From Irregularibacter muris (GTDB lineage Bacteria > Bacillota > Clostridia > Eubacteriales > Garciellaceae): a stretch of 64,000 nt of DNA. The notes under the pieces were generated by a model, which saw only the letters and a program-made list of their open reading frames with translations, was not told the origin of the DNA and did no database searches. The stretch is taken from positions 124,001-188,000 of the forward strand of contig NZ_JANKAS010000005.1 of NCBI RefSeq assembly GCF_024622505.1. Reading direction: 5' to 3'. Made by a program: the position numbers and the translations under genes. This document shows, piece after piece, positions 32,782 to 44,679 of this stretch (positions within the stretch are counted from its first letter, which is position 1; each line of letters begins with the position of its first letter).

Positions 32782-32853
32782 AGTCGCGAGCTTCTAGCAT
32801 CACTACTAGAGTTTCCTGCTTCTTGGACCGACCTTACTGCATCGCATTCTCCA
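32782..32853 (-). mobile_element. Right-end fragment of the tnpB element
   Basis: 72 bases matching the region just inside the right end of both full IS copies (25652-25713 zone), in the same orientation. The terminal hairpin is cut at its loop and tnpB is gone. It is a scar of a third insertion or a retained omega-RNA-like fragment. Confidence 0.9.
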
Positions 32854-32867
32854 AATGATTCCTAGCA

Positions 32868-32978
32868 CTATGAAAAACTTGTATAATTGTATAAAAGGTT
32901 ACGTTTCCTACGAGAAACACCAAGAATGGTAAGGAATATGCCAAGTATGAATGACATGATCATTGTATAGAATCCCAT
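32868..32978 (-). CDS. 36-residue hydrophobic peptide at the end of the ABC operon
   Basis: Encodes MGFYTMIMSFILGIFLTILG followed by a basic SRRKRN tail, that is, one membrane helix and a positive stop signal. It starts 2 bases after the ATPase stop, with AAAGGA 8 bases before ATG 32978. The size, position and coupling suggest a real membrane peptide, perhaps a transporter subunit or immunity peptide. Not recognised by family. Confidence 0.55.
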   Translation of the reverse strand: MGFYTMIMSFILGIFLTILGVSRRKRNLLYNYTSFS

Positions 32979-32979
32979 T

Positions 32980-33642
32980 TTATTCATTCCTTTCGAGAGT
33001 AATTATTCGTTCATGACGATTGGCTAAATCTAAATCATGAGTCACTGTAATAACAGTAGTATTAAACTCTTTATTCATATCAAAAAGTAGATTGATCATT
33101 TTTTCTTTATTTGCTAAGTCTAAAGACGCAGTTGGTTCATCTGATAAAATTATTTGGGGATTCATAATTACAGCCCTAGCAAAAACAGCTCTAGATCGTT
33201 GGCCACCAGAACACTCAAGCGGTTTTTTTTTCAAAATGGGCTCAATTCCAATTTTATTAATAATTCGTTTAAAGTGATCTTGGACAGTTAGGTCTTTTTC
33301 AATGTTAGCATACATAAGGGGCAATTTAATATTATCCTCTATGGTCAAAGAATTAATTAGTGCGGACTCCTGAAGAACAAAACCAATTTTTTGATTACGC
33401 CACTCAGCTAGTTTATTTCGTGATAAATCCTTAACAGATGAATCAAAAAGCTTATAGCTCCCTTGATATTGTACATCAAGTAGACCAATAATATTAAGCA
33501 AAGAAGTTTTTCCAACTCCAGACTCCCCTATAATAGACAGTCTTTCCCCAGGTTCAACTTCCAACTCAAAATCATTTAAAATAGAAAAACCTTTCTTCTT
33601 GAATGTTTTTTTCTGAATTTCTAGTTTAATTATACGATTCAT
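32980..33642 (-). CDS. ABC transporter ATPase (MacB/bacteriocin-type)
   Basis: 220 residues. Walker A GESGVGKTSL, Q-loop VLQESAL, signature CSGGQRSRAVFARA (altered from LSGGQ by Cys), Walker B IILSDEPTA and H-loop VTHDL. It resembles LolD/MacB ATPases, including those beside lactococcin-972-type bacteriocin exporters. ATGA overlap with the permease gene upstream, so the two are coupled. It energises the permease encoded at 33639-34859. Confidence 0.92.
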   Translation of the reverse strand: MNRIIKLEIQKKTFKKKGFSILNDFELEVEPGERLSIIGESGVGKTSLLNIIGLLDVQYQGSYKLFDSSVKDLSRNKLAEWRNQKIGFVLQESALINSLTIEDNIKLPLMYANIEKDLTVQDHFKRIINKIGIEPILKKKPLECSGGQRSRAVFARAVIMNPQIILSDEPTASLDLANKEKMINLLFDMNKEFNTTVITVTHDLDLANRHERIITLERNE

Positions 33643-34859
33643 TTTAACACCCCCACGGAGATCGGAATATTTTTAACTTTTCTTATCGTAAGTTCAACAA
33701 TCGTAAATCCAATAATAAAATCTATAAAAAGAACAATAAGTAAAGCCAACCAATCCATACTTATTAAGCCAAATATTCCGTAAGTAGCAAAAATTGAGTC
33801 TTTTCTTAACCAAAAGCCGTATCTATTGAAAGCGGTTATCACAAATAATATGACTAAATTAATAGAAAACAATATTCCAAAATAACTATAAAAAATTGCT
33901 CTTAGTTTTGAATAACTTAATCCAACTAATAAATTGATTGTAAAATCTTTTATCATTAATCGAATACTTATCAAAGTATTCCAGGTAGCTAGACAAACAA
34001 TGATTATGAGTAAAATAAAGGTGATAGTACAGATGATTATTAATGGATTAACATAATAATCTTCAAAGTAATTAAAGTTTTCTTGTTGATTAAAAAAGTT
34101 AAATTCTAAACCTAGATTTTCTTGGATATGTTCATTTAAATTCATTGCTTTCTCTTTTGTCGAATCAAGAAGTACAATATCCATCAAACCATTAACCTGT
34201 AGGTCCAAATCTGCACTTTGAATAAATTCTTCATTAACAGGTAGAAAAATCGAAAAATTGAAATAATTCTTTGAATTGGGAGCATAAAAATTAGAACGAT
34301 GAGTATTCTCCTTCAAGACTCCTTGAACTTTTAAATTGACTAATTGTTGGGTGACAGGATCTGTAATCTCAATATTTGACCCTACAGGATATGTTGTGGC
34401 TAGACCTGCACCTACTAAAACAGGTATTTTTTCTTTATTAAATTTATAATTGAAGTTTAATTGGTTTCCTTGAGATAATCTAAATTGATTTATCTTATAA
34501 GCCTCTTCGTTGATATAATTGAAAGAAACTTCCATCTTATATTTATTATATAATGAAGTGACAAAACCATCGGCTTGCAGAGCATAAGTATAATTGTTGT
34601 TTAAATATTCATATACTTTTTGTGTATCATCTATTTCAATTTTATCAAAATCAGCTTCACTATTCGGGTCTAGATTAGCAACAAAAGTTCCTTCTTGATT
34701 CAGAGTTTCTATTTCTTGATAACCTTGAAAAGTTGAAATAATTGAACGAGCAACCGAAAAAGAAAGATAATTAGCTAAAAAAAGTAATATTATCATACCC
34801 AAAACAAGTATCCATCTTTTCAAAAATATTCTAGTTATAAAAAAACGTAAAATTCTCAT
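33639..34859 (-). CDS. FtsX/MacB-like ABC permease
   Basis: 406 residues. One membrane segment at about 14-36, a long extracytoplasmic domain (about 40-270) and three more membrane segments near the C-terminus (about 272-390): the MacB/FtsX plan, used for efflux of peptides or lipoproteins or for mechanical signalling. It overlaps both its neighbours by ATGA. A partner half may be the 146-residue protein encoded just upstream. Substrate unknown; a peptide or bacteriocin-like one is inferred from the small peptide genes in the operon. Confidence 0.82.
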   Translation of the reverse strand: MRILRFFITRIFLKRWILVLGMIILLFLANYLSFSVARSIISTFQGYQEIETLNQEGTFVANLDPNSEADFDKIEIDDTQKVYEYLNNNYTYALQADGFVTSLYNKYKMEVSFNYINEEAYKINQFRLSQGNQLNFNYKFNKEKIPVLVGAGLATTYPVGSNIEITDPVTQQLVNLKVQGVLKENTHRSNFYAPNSKNYFNFSIFLPVNEEFIQSADLDLQVNGLMDIVLLDSTKEKAMNLNEHIQENLGLEFNFFNQQENFNYFEDYYVNPLIIICTITFILLIIIVCLATWNTLISIRLMIKDFTINLLVGLSYSKLRAIFYSYFGILFSINLVILFVITAFNRYGFWLRKDSIFATYGIFGLISMDWLALLIVLFIDFIIGFTIVELTIRKVKNIPISVGVLK

Positions 34860-35296
34860 TCTTTTTTCACCTGACCTGCACTAATTAATATATATATAAT
34901 AAAAATAAAAACTAAATAGAGATTGCTGGTTACATTCAGCTCTAAATAGAAGTTTAATGAGAGTGATAGTAAAAAGCTAAACATTAATATACCTAGACTA
35001 TTCAAGATATATCGGATTATAATATTTACCATTGTATCTCCTACAAGTATTCGGCAGAATATTTCTGTTTTCCTACGGTTTAAAAATTGATAGTGAAATA
35101 CTATTATAATAAATGTAAGAAAAATATTTATTATAACTTGATAATCTGTAATACTTTTTAAAAAAGACTTTAAAATAAAAGAACCTTCTAAATTCAAAGT
35201 TTGTACATAAATAAATATTAAGTTTGAAGCAAAACAGATTAGATAGATAGCAAACGCCTCAAAAACGTCGATAAATCTAAATAAAGAATATTTCAT
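34856..35296 (-). CDS. Four-TM membrane protein of the ABC operon
   Basis: 146 residues with four hydrophobic segments and short loops; no recognisable family. Its ATG overlaps the stop of a 24-codon reading frame, and AAGGAG sits 6 bases before it. The stop overlaps the permease start (ATGA). It may correspond to the part missing from the shorter permease compared with larger bacteriocin-associated membrane proteins; this is inference. Confidence 0.7.
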   Translation of the reverse strand: MKYSLFRFIDVFEAFAIYLICFASNLIFIYVQTLNLEGSFILKSFLKSITDYQVIINIFLTFIIIVFHYQFLNRRKTEIFCRILVGDTMVNIIIRYILNSLGILMFSFLLSLSLNFYLELNVTSNLYLVFIFIIYILISAGQVKKE

Positions 35297-35367
35297 AAAC
35301 TACTCCTTAAAGTTGGCATGGAGTAAGCTAAATTATCTATTCGTAAGATACGTTTTGAAATATCCAT
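35293..35367 (-). CDS. 24-residue peptide at the head of the ABC operon
   Basis: ATG 35367 behind GGGGGAG (5 bases) opens a 24-codon frame beginning MDISKRILRIDNLAYS, ending TGA inside ATGA of the next gene. It is polar and basic, not a signal peptide. It could be a leader for translational coupling, a pheromone, or an exported peptide. The strong ribosome site and tight packing favour translation. Confidence 0.55.
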   Translation of the reverse strand: MDISKRILRIDNLAYSMPTLRSSL

Positions 35368-35390
35368 ATCTCTCCCCCTAAAAATTAAAT

Positions 35391-35627
35391 CTATTCTTTG
35401 GTATTTGAAGACGATTCACTCTGGTATTCAAGAATATCACCAGGTTGACACTCCAAAGCTTTACAAATAGCTTCTAAAGTTGATAATCGAATCGCCTTCG
35501 CCTTTCCATTTTTCAAAACAGAAAGGTTAGCCATTGTTATTCCAACTCTTTCAGATAATTCTGTTACACTCATTTTTCTTTTCGCTAGCATCACATCGAT
35601 ATTGATTATAATCGCCACTGTTTCCAT
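35391..35627 (-). CDS. XRE-family (YozG-like) transcriptional regulator
   Basis: 78 residues, a single helix-turn-helix. RKMSVTELSERVGITMANLS and AICKALECQPGDILEY are the usual wording of the short XRE regulators encoded beside DUF2975 proteins. ATG 35627 has no clear ribosome site, and GTG 35618 (MAIIINIDVMLAKRK) is the usual start in this family. It is one base after the DUF2975 stop and 23 bases before the 24-codon peptide gene, so it is probably co-transcribed and regulates the operon. Confidence 0.9.
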   Translation of the reverse strand: METVAIIINIDVMLAKRKMSVTELSERVGITMANLSVLKNGKAKAIRLSTLEAICKALECQPGDILEYQSESSSNTKE

Positions 35628-35628
35628 C

Positions 35629-36105
35629 TCAGACCGTTAAATCGTTTTCTGATTTTATATCTAAAGCATTTTTTAATAATTTCTCAAGAACCGCAGTGAA
35701 AACTGCAATAATAACAGAAGTAAAAATAATTGTTAATGCGATAATTGCTATTCCTGGATGTAAAGCATTTTGTGACAAAAGACATACTGCTCCTACCACA
35801 TACAAGATACTGATTGAAATCGCACAGTATTTTATAGATTTTAAAGCTTTTACAGACAATTCCGAGAAAGTATTGTTGTTTTCAATATAATTTAAAATTT
35901 CTAAAGCCTGATATAACGCAATAAAAAACGGGATCGCTGTTACATACAAACCGATTAAAACGGGATATTGCCAATCAGCAAACTCTGGATACATTTCTGC
36001 GGTATAATTTGCTAACCAAGGCAACAAAAATATACACAAAGCAAGTACCGTAATTCCAATAAGAAAAACAGTTACCTTTAAAAAGAGTGTTGTTCCTCGT
36101 TTCAT
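35629..36105 (-). CDS. DUF2975 membrane protein
   Basis: 158 residues with four hydrophobic segments; the pattern of LFLPWLA..YPEF and ALEILNYIENNNTFSELSVK, followed by further membrane segments, matches DUF2975 proteins (YoaS type), which nearly always precede a small XRE regulator. It may sense membrane state and control the regulator. First gene of the presumptive operon down to 32868. The function is not known. Confidence 0.82.
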   Translation of the reverse strand: MKRGTTLFLKVTVFLIGITVLALCIFLLPWLANYTAEMYPEFADWQYPVLIGLYVTAIPFFIALYQALEILNYIENNNTFSELSVKALKSIKYCAISISILYVVGAVCLLSQNALHPGIAIIALTIIFTSVIIAVFTAVLEKLLKNALDIKSENDLTV

Positions 36106-36220
36106 AAAAAGTACCTCACTTATTTATAATAAATTTAATTTTAATACTTATTTTATCGTTTGTCAATAAAAAATTACCTATTCACATTATATTATTATTG
36201 TTTATTATCTAAAACCTTTT

Positions 36221-36460
36221 TTAAAGAATATTTAGGTGAAAAGGAAAGAAACGGTTAATTTCGAGCATTATAGCCCGCTGTTCTAGCTCAAGTAAATCAA
36301 TAATTTTTATTAATTCAGGAATTGCTTGTTCTATTGTGTATACATTATCTTCCATCAAACCATAGGTGACTTTAACTAATTTTCCCTCTATCTCCGAAAA
36401 GCACAATTTCCGATTCAATTCATTTCTTAATAAATATTCTTTCTTGCTATTTTTATCCAC
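36221..36460 (-). CDS. Hypothetical 79-residue protein
   Basis: Starts at GTG 36460 with GGAGGG 5 bases upstream, so translation is likely. Mostly helical, with the sequence TIEQAIPELIKIIDLLELEQ and no membrane segment or cysteine motif. It is separated from the DUF2975 gene by about 115 bases. Family not recognised. Confidence 0.65.
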   Translation of the reverse strand: MDKNSKKEYLLRNELNRKLCFSEIEGKLVKVTYGLMEDNVYTIEQAIPELIKIIDLLELEQRAIMLEINRFFPFHLNIL

Positions 36461-36582
36461 ACTAACCCTCCTTTTACTAAATCTAATTCCTTACTTGTAC
36501 ATATCTGTCCGAGAAAAATGCCTAACAATCCTCCTATTTTTCCTACTGAAAATGTTCCCTACCAAAATTCAATGAAAAAACA

Positions 36583-36620
36583 AAAAACCCTACCAAAATT
36601 TTTTCTTGGTAGGGTTTTTG
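36583..36620. terminator. Terminator between guaA and the 79-residue gene
   Basis: 14-bp stem AAAAACCCTACCAA / TTGGTAGGGTTTTT with T tract. Confidence 0.8.
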
Positions 36621-36715
36621 ATAGGGAACTATATTATTTTTAATACATTTTCTTCATTTTAGCTTAGGACAAATACCGTTAAATAGGCATTCCCACTTCA
36701 AATCAAGTTAGCACC

Positions 36716-37657
36716 TTACTCCCACTCTATAGTAGCAGGTGGTTTATCCGTAATATCATAGACTACTCTATTGACTTGTTTCATTTCATCAGTAATTCTT
36801 GTAGAGATCTTTCCTAATAAATCTAGAGGGATGGGGTACCATTTTGCTTCCATAGCGTCCTTTGTGGTGATTGCTCTTAAGCCTATAGTATGGCAATAGG
36901 TTCTCTTTCCATCTACAACCCCTACAGATTTGATATTAGGAAGAATAGCAAAATATTGCCAAATTTCTTTATCTAAACCTGCTTTTTTGATTTCATCTCT
37001 ATAGATATAGTCTGCATCTCGAAGAATATCTAGTTTTTCCTTAGTGAGTTCTCCTAATACCCTGACGCCTAGACCAGGTCCTGGAAATGGTTGTCTGTTT
37101 ACAACTTCCTCGGCGATTCCTAATTCTCTCCCTACTTCTCTTACCCCATCTTTATAAAGGGTTTTTAAAGGCTCAATAAGGGTGAAATCTAGATCCTCAG
37201 GTAATCCCCCAACATTGTGATGACTCTTTACAAGATGATCTTTTTCAGTACCACTTTCTACAATATCAGGATAGATGGTTCCTTGAACTAAAAATTCAAT
37301 ACCCTCTAATTTTTTTGCCTCTTCTTCAAAAACCCGAATAAATTCATCTCCGATGATTTTTCTTTTTTCTTCAGGGTCTATGACACCGGCTAGTCTGTCC
37401 AGAAATCTCTTTTCTGCATCTACTTTAATAAAGTTCATATGAAATTGATCTTTAAAAACCTGTTCTACTTCCTTGGCTTCATTTTTTCGTAACAGCCCAT
37501 GATCTACAAAAATACAAGTAAGTTGATCTCCAATAGCTTTATGCACTAATACTGCTGCTACTGAAGAATCCACTCCACCACTTAGGGCACAGATTACCTT
37601 TCTATTGCCTACTTGTTCTTTTATTTCCTTTATTTGCTCGTCAATAAAGTTCTTCAT
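36716..37657 (-). CDS. guaA: GMP synthase, ATP-pyrophosphatase subunit only
   Basis: 313 residues, the synthetase half of GMP synthase. [12 protein letters not shown] is the PP-loop, followed by [10 protein letters not shown] and the C-terminal dimerisation part with [25 protein letters not shown] and [13 protein letters not shown]. Normal bacterial GuaA (about 510 residues) carries an N-terminal glutaminase; it is absent here and no glutaminase gene adjoins. So this is the split form, which needs a separate glutaminase subunit or ammonia to make GMP from XMP. GGAAGAG precedes ATG 37657. It is about 140 bases downstream of guaB and probably read with it. Confidence 0.95.
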   Translation of the reverse strand: MKNFIDEQIKEIKEQVGNRKVICALSGGVDSSVAAVLVHKAIGDQLTCIFVDHGLLRKNEAKEVEQVFKDQFHMNFIKVDAEKRFLDRLAGVIDPEEKRKIIGDEFIRVFEEEAKKLEGIEFLVQGTIYPDIVESGTEKDHLVKSHHNVGGLPEDLDFTLIEPLKTLYKDGVREVGRELGIAEEVVNRQPFPGPGLGVRVLGELTKEKLDILRDADYIYRDEIKKAGLDKEIWQYFAILPNIKSVGVVDGKRTYCHTIGLRAITTKDAMEAKWYPIPLDLLGKISTRITDEMKQVNRVVYDITDKPPATIEWE

Positions 37658-37799
37658 GATATCACTCTTCCTTTTGGTTTATACATCTGGAATCTGGAGA
37701 ATGAATTCTCCTCTACTATAGGTGGACGACCAAAGGTCATCCATACCACTATGATTTAGGTTTTCCCTACCCCATTTCCCTTATCCACTATCTCTATTT

Positions 37800-39329
<1,530 letters not shown>

Positions 39330-39360
39330 CTAAGTATAACCTTTCCTTCCTCTTTACAAC

Positions 39361-39404
39361 AAAAAAACAGATAAGTGGTTTCTGAGTGAAACTTACTCAT
39401 CTGT
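39361..39404 (-). terminator. Riboswitch-controlled terminator upstream of guaB
   Basis: Minus-strand stem ACAGATGAGTAAGTTTC with its mostly complementary partner, followed by TTTTTTT, between the aptamer and the guaB start. Confidence 0.85.
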
Positions 39405-39463
39405 TTATTTTCAATAAGAGGATTGAAAAATATACAGGATATATGAAATATTTCCTGTGGAGT

Positions 39464-39541
39464 AATTTTCACCCATAGTCAAACAATTTATGGTTGTTTG
39501 GTAGAGACTCTCAAGCCTTATTCTTGAGGATATATGAGGAA
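39464..39541 (-). promoter_or_regulatory. Guanine-class purine riboswitch aptamer upstream of guaB
   Basis: Minus strand: CTCATATATC...GTCTCTACC...P3 AACAACCATAAATTGTT...GACTATGGGTGAAA, the conserved purine aptamer core. The specificity base is C (GACTAT), so guanine or hypoxanthine is the ligand. It controls guanine synthesis, complementing the copy at 3396-3470 that controls uptake. Confidence 0.93.
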
Positions 39542-39560
39542 AGTTCTATATTTTTCAAAT

Positions 39561-39589
39561 AGTATAGTTGATTTTTATTCCTTTGTCAA
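39561..39589 (-). promoter_or_regulatory. Predicted sigma-A promoter of guaB
   Basis: Minus-strand TTGACA, 17 bases, TATACT, just upstream of the riboswitch. Confidence 0.8.
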
Positions 39590-39778
39590 TGAATATATGG
39601 TTTTCGCAATATTCTGTATCCCTTTTTCTTACTTTAATGCCTTAGGCTGATTGAATTCAAGTTTATCTATATTGTGAATCTCTTTTTAACTTTTTTCATA
39701 ATTATTCCCTTTGGAGGTAATAATAAGAACATTCATCCACCTATGGTGGAGTCATTTTACCCTGAAAGGAGAAAGGCT

Positions 39779-40189
39779 ATGCCTACTTTAGTGAGTATCT
39801 TTACCTCTCAACAGGATGCACAAAACTGTGCAAAACAAATAAAACAAGAGCGATTATCTTCTCATGTAGATATTATCTCCCCTAACCAATGGGATGATAA
39901 AATGTCTCCTAATGATTGTACAGGAAACAATATCGACTGTGAAGACACCAATGTTGTCATGATGAATATTTATGATGCGGAACCTGGCAATATGTCCATG
40001 ACATTGATGAGCCAAGGTGTACCTCAACCTCAGGTCCTTATGTATCAAAACGCGATTCAACATGGGAATGTGCTCTGTGTGGTAAAGGATATTAAAAATA
40101 CCCACCAAGATCCTATCCTAAATATCGCCAAACAGTATGGTGCTCTATCCAATGAAATCTACCCCTATAGTTATCCTACCCAAAGCTAA
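39779..40189 (+). CDS. Hypothetical soluble protein (136 residues)
   Basis: Start ATG 39779 is set by AAAGGAG 7 bases upstream; the longer frame has no ribosome site. The N-terminus MPTLVSIFTSQQDAQNCAKQ resembles small general-stress-type (GsiB/YflT-like) folds with a DAQNCAKQI helix, but I cannot assign a family. The middle is acidic and Asn-rich. Its last codons are part of a 21-bp hairpin. It is monocistronic. Confidence 0.75.
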   Translation: MPTLVSIFTSQQDAQNCAKQIKQERLSSHVDIISPNQWDDKMSPNDCTGNNIDCEDTNVVMMNIYDAEPGNMSMTLMSQGVPQPQVLMYQNAIQHGNVLCVVKDIKNTHQDPILNIAKQYGALSNEIYPYSYPTQS

Positions 40190-40222
40190 AGACCATGCTT
40201 GCATGGTCTTTAGCTTTGGGTA
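40177..40222 (+). terminator. Very strong hairpin at the end of the 136-residue gene
   Basis: Perfect 21-bp stem (40177-40197 with 40202-40222, loop CTTG). It includes the last codons and stop. There is no T run after it, so it may stabilise the mRNA instead of ending transcription. Confidence 0.65.
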
Positions 40223-40266
40223 ATAAAGTGAGTTTTATACAAAAATGGCAAAATGCCCTTAAGAAA

Positions 40267-40428
40267 TTAGTTTTTCCCTAGGACTGTAAATATTATTTTT
40301 TCTTTTCTAATTTCTTCATATGTATCTTTATCTATGATTCCATCTTGTAACCATTTTTCAGTATGTGCTAAGAACGTTTCTATCAAATCCTTCAGTGCAC
40401 TTAATTCCTTAGTTTGATTACCGTCCAA
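40267..40428 (-). CDS. Small protein (53 residues) next to the second IS
   Basis: Opened by TTG 40428 with GGAGG 8 bases before it; reads MDGNQTKELSALKDLIETFL then ...DGIIDKDTYEEIRKEK...GKN. Regular helical spacing and a strong ribosome site support coding although it is short. The IS copy 2 lies 73 bases upstream and probably cut its native promoter region. Function unknown. Confidence 0.7.
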   Translation of the reverse strand: MDGNQTKELSALKDLIETFLAHTEKWLQDGIIDKDTYEEIRKEKIIFTVLGKN

Positions 40429-40635
40429 GTAATTTCCCTCCCCTTTATTATCGTGAAAAAGTTTTTAATCATCTATTGGATAGTGTATATGAAAAACCTT
40501 TGTGAACCTCTCACGACTAAAGTCGCGAGCTTCTAGCATCACTACTAGAGTTTCCTGCTTCTTGGACCGACCTTACTGCATCGCATTCTCCACAGGCGTT
40601 AATTCGGATAGTTCCTACCCTAGATTTATCATTTG

Positions 40636-41778
40636 TTATGCTGATGCTAATATTCTAAGTCCTTCTTGTAGTATATTCCTGCTAGCATTTATATCTCTAT
40701 CGTGATGGCTTCCGCAATTCGTGCAAACCCATTCTCTAACCAAAAGATCCTTGGTTTCTATGTTCTTATATCCACAATCTGAACATAATTGACTTGATGG
40801 AAAGAATTTATCAATTTTGATATAATCTCTACCATACCAGTTTGCTTTATATTCTAGCTGTCTAGTAAATTCAGACCAAGATACATCGGATATTGCCTTT
40901 GCTAATTTGCGATTCTTAATCATTCCACTCACATTTAAATCTTCACTAACTACAATTTGGTTTTCATTAATAATCTGTGAAGATCGTTTATGTAAAAAAT
41001 CTTTTCGGATGTCTGATATCTTTTCGTGAAGCCTTGCTACCTTGACTCTCATCTTGCTTCTATTCTTACTTCCCTTTTGCTTCTTGGATAATTGCCTTTG
41101 TAGTTTAGTTAGTTTCCTTTCATATTTATATAGGTTTCTAGGATTAGAAATCTTGTTTCCATTGCTATCTATTAGAAAATCTCTAATACCTAAATCAACT
41201 CCTATGTTCTTATGGGTCTTAGGCAATTCTTTTATCCGGGTATCCACAAGAATACTCACAAAATGTCTCCCACTTGGACTTTGAGATACTGTTACAGACT
41301 TGATTTTTCCATCAAATTCCCTATGGACTTTAGCTTCTACCCATTTTAGCTTTGGTAGTTTAATTTTGTTTTCTGCAAAGTTTACTTCTATATTCTTGTT
41401 TGTAAAGTTGGTTGTATAGCTAAATTGATTGCTATGCTTACTCTTGAATTTAGGAAATCCGGTTTTATCTCTTCCCTGTTTAATTCTTCTAAAGAAATTT
41501 TGATAAGCAGTATCTAAATGATAAACAGCATTGGTTAGGGCGAACTTATCTACTTCCTTGAGCCAGATAAATTCTTTCTTTAGCTCTCTATTTAAATGGT
41601 TATTACAATCTATTTTCGACAGAGTTTCTTTCTTCTCTTCGTACAATTTTATCTTTTTATCTAAATAGTAGTTATACACAAACCTAGTACATCCAAAAGT
41701 TTTTGCTAATTGCTTTCTTTGCTGGTCCTTTGGATATATTCTATATTTATAGCTCTTTAGCACCAAGGTTCGCCCCAC
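40636..41778 (-). CDS. tnpB: TnpB-like RNA-guided nuclease, copy 2
   Basis: 380 residues; RuvC acidic residues in [21 protein letters not shown] and DRDINASRN and zinc ribbon CSDCGYKN...CTNCGSHHD intact. About eight residues differ from copy 1, including SDC for SEC and CTN for CKN in the ribbon, which may slightly change DNA handling. It is probably active. The same start uncertainty applies as for copy 1. Confidence 0.93.
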   Translation of the reverse strand: MGRTLVLKSYKYRIYPKDQQRKQLAKTFGCTRFVYNYYLDKKIKLYEEKKETLSKIDCNNHLNRELKKEFIWLKEVDKFALTNAVYHLDTAYQNFFRRIKQGRDKTGFPKFKSKHSNQFSYTTNFTNKNIEVNFAENKIKLPKLKWVEAKVHREFDGKIKSVTVSQSPSGRHFVSILVDTRIKELPKTHKNIGVDLGIRDFLIDSNGNKISNPRNLYKYERKLTKLQRQLSKKQKGSKNRSKMRVKVARLHEKISDIRKDFLHKRSSQIINENQIVVSEDLNVSGMIKNRKLAKAISDVSWSEFTRQLEYKANWYGRDYIKIDKFFPSSQLCSDCGYKNIETKDLLVREWVCTNCGSHHDRDINASRNILQEGLRILASA

Positions 41779-41783
41779 CTTTC

Positions 41784-42033
41784 CTATTTAGTTTTTTGAT
41801 CTCTTATATACTCTCTTATTTGTTTTTCTGTGTTCTCTGATACAGTAGCTACAAAATAGCTAGGATTCCATTTCTAGTATTGTGAATTGATTGTCTTTGG
41901 CTATCTGCTTTATTATTTCTTTAAGATTAGACTCTATCTTTCCTTGCAATATCTCATGCCTATACTTTGTACACCAGACGATATGATACTGGATAGTATA
42001 AATATATCCTCTTCCATAAGTAACCTTTCCCAT
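41784..42033 (-). pseudogene. Deleted tnpA (Y1 transposase), copy 2
   Basis: ATG 42033 is intact here and the frame MGKVTYGRGYIYTIQYHIVW...DNQFTILEMES runs to a stop at 41860. The normal continuation with the HUH motif (PDHVHLL) is missing; the C-terminal PSYFVATVS part follows in another frame. The same deletion is seen in copy 1, so it predates their separation. Confidence 0.88.
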
Positions 42034-42288
42034 ATGTCACCGACCTTTAGAAACATCATAACATATGGATTTATACCATTCTATACTGCATATGCTTTTT
42101 TAGCTCAATTTTTATCAACATATGTCTCCACTAACTCACGACTGAAGTCTCGAGAATGCGTGGCGACAGTTTCAAAATTCCTTACAAGGCAAAATGCTAT
42201 GCTCTTAACCCAAATTGTATAAACCCCCTCCTATATAATTGGTTATCCACCGCCATAGTATATACCCACTTTTCTAATTTTCTAACAA

Positions 42289-42322
42289 AAAAACCTTTAG
42301 GAAAACATTCCTAAAGGTTTTT
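42289..42322 (-). terminator. Terminator of groESL
   Basis: AAAAACCTTTAGG/CCTAAAGGTTTTT stem with T tract on the minus strand, just after the groEL stop. Confidence 0.85.
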
Positions 42323-42332
42323 GCTGATTTTA

Positions 42333-44018
<1,686 letters not shown>

Positions 44019-44021
44019 CTA

Positions 44022-44312
<291 letters not shown>

Positions 44313-44361
44313 TTACCCTCCTTAATAATGATTTTATATAAGTTTTGTTTTTTTCATATTA

Positions 44362-44388
44362 TTAGCACTCAATTAAGGTGAGTGCTAA
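44362..44388 (-). promoter_or_regulatory. CIRCE operator (HrcA binding)
   Basis: TTAGCACTC-N9-GAGTGCTAA, a perfect match to the CIRCE consensus, between the promoter and groES. Confidence 0.97.
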
Positions 44389-44397
44389 TATATTTAT

Positions 44398-44426
44398 ATC
44401 ATATAAAAAGCAAATTTAGATATCAA
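44398..44426 (-). promoter_or_regulatory. Predicted sigma-A promoter of groESL
   Basis: Minus-strand TTGATA, 17 bases, TATGAT, directly upstream of CIRCE. The remaining stretch up to 44679 contains no gene that I can support. Confidence 0.8.
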
Positions 44427-44679
44427 CTATTATACTTCTATTTTTACGGGGTATTTCATCCATATTTTGAGATTAATTGAAAATATCACTATATTTCTAA
44501 TAATTCCTCCTAATTACTACCTTTTTTATTCTGTTCATTTTTTCTCCCTCTTCATTATTACCCAACATAAGGAAAAATATTCGCTTTTTTTGGTATATCT
44601 TACCACTTCTTTTTATGGCTCTTTCTCTATAAGGTTAAGACATCTCCCCCCTTTTTTTCTTGCAGGAAAACCTTACACC

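Larger units (their letters stand above)
40502..42168 (-). mobile_element. IS200/IS605-type element with tnpB, copy 2
   Basis: About 1,667 bp, nearly identical to copy 1. Ends are defined by the shared boundary GTTCAC (right, minus strand) and TTGAAACT (left flank). It lies in intergenic DNA upstream of the 53-residue gene. Its guide, by family logic, would begin AAAGGTTTTTC. Confidence 0.93.
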
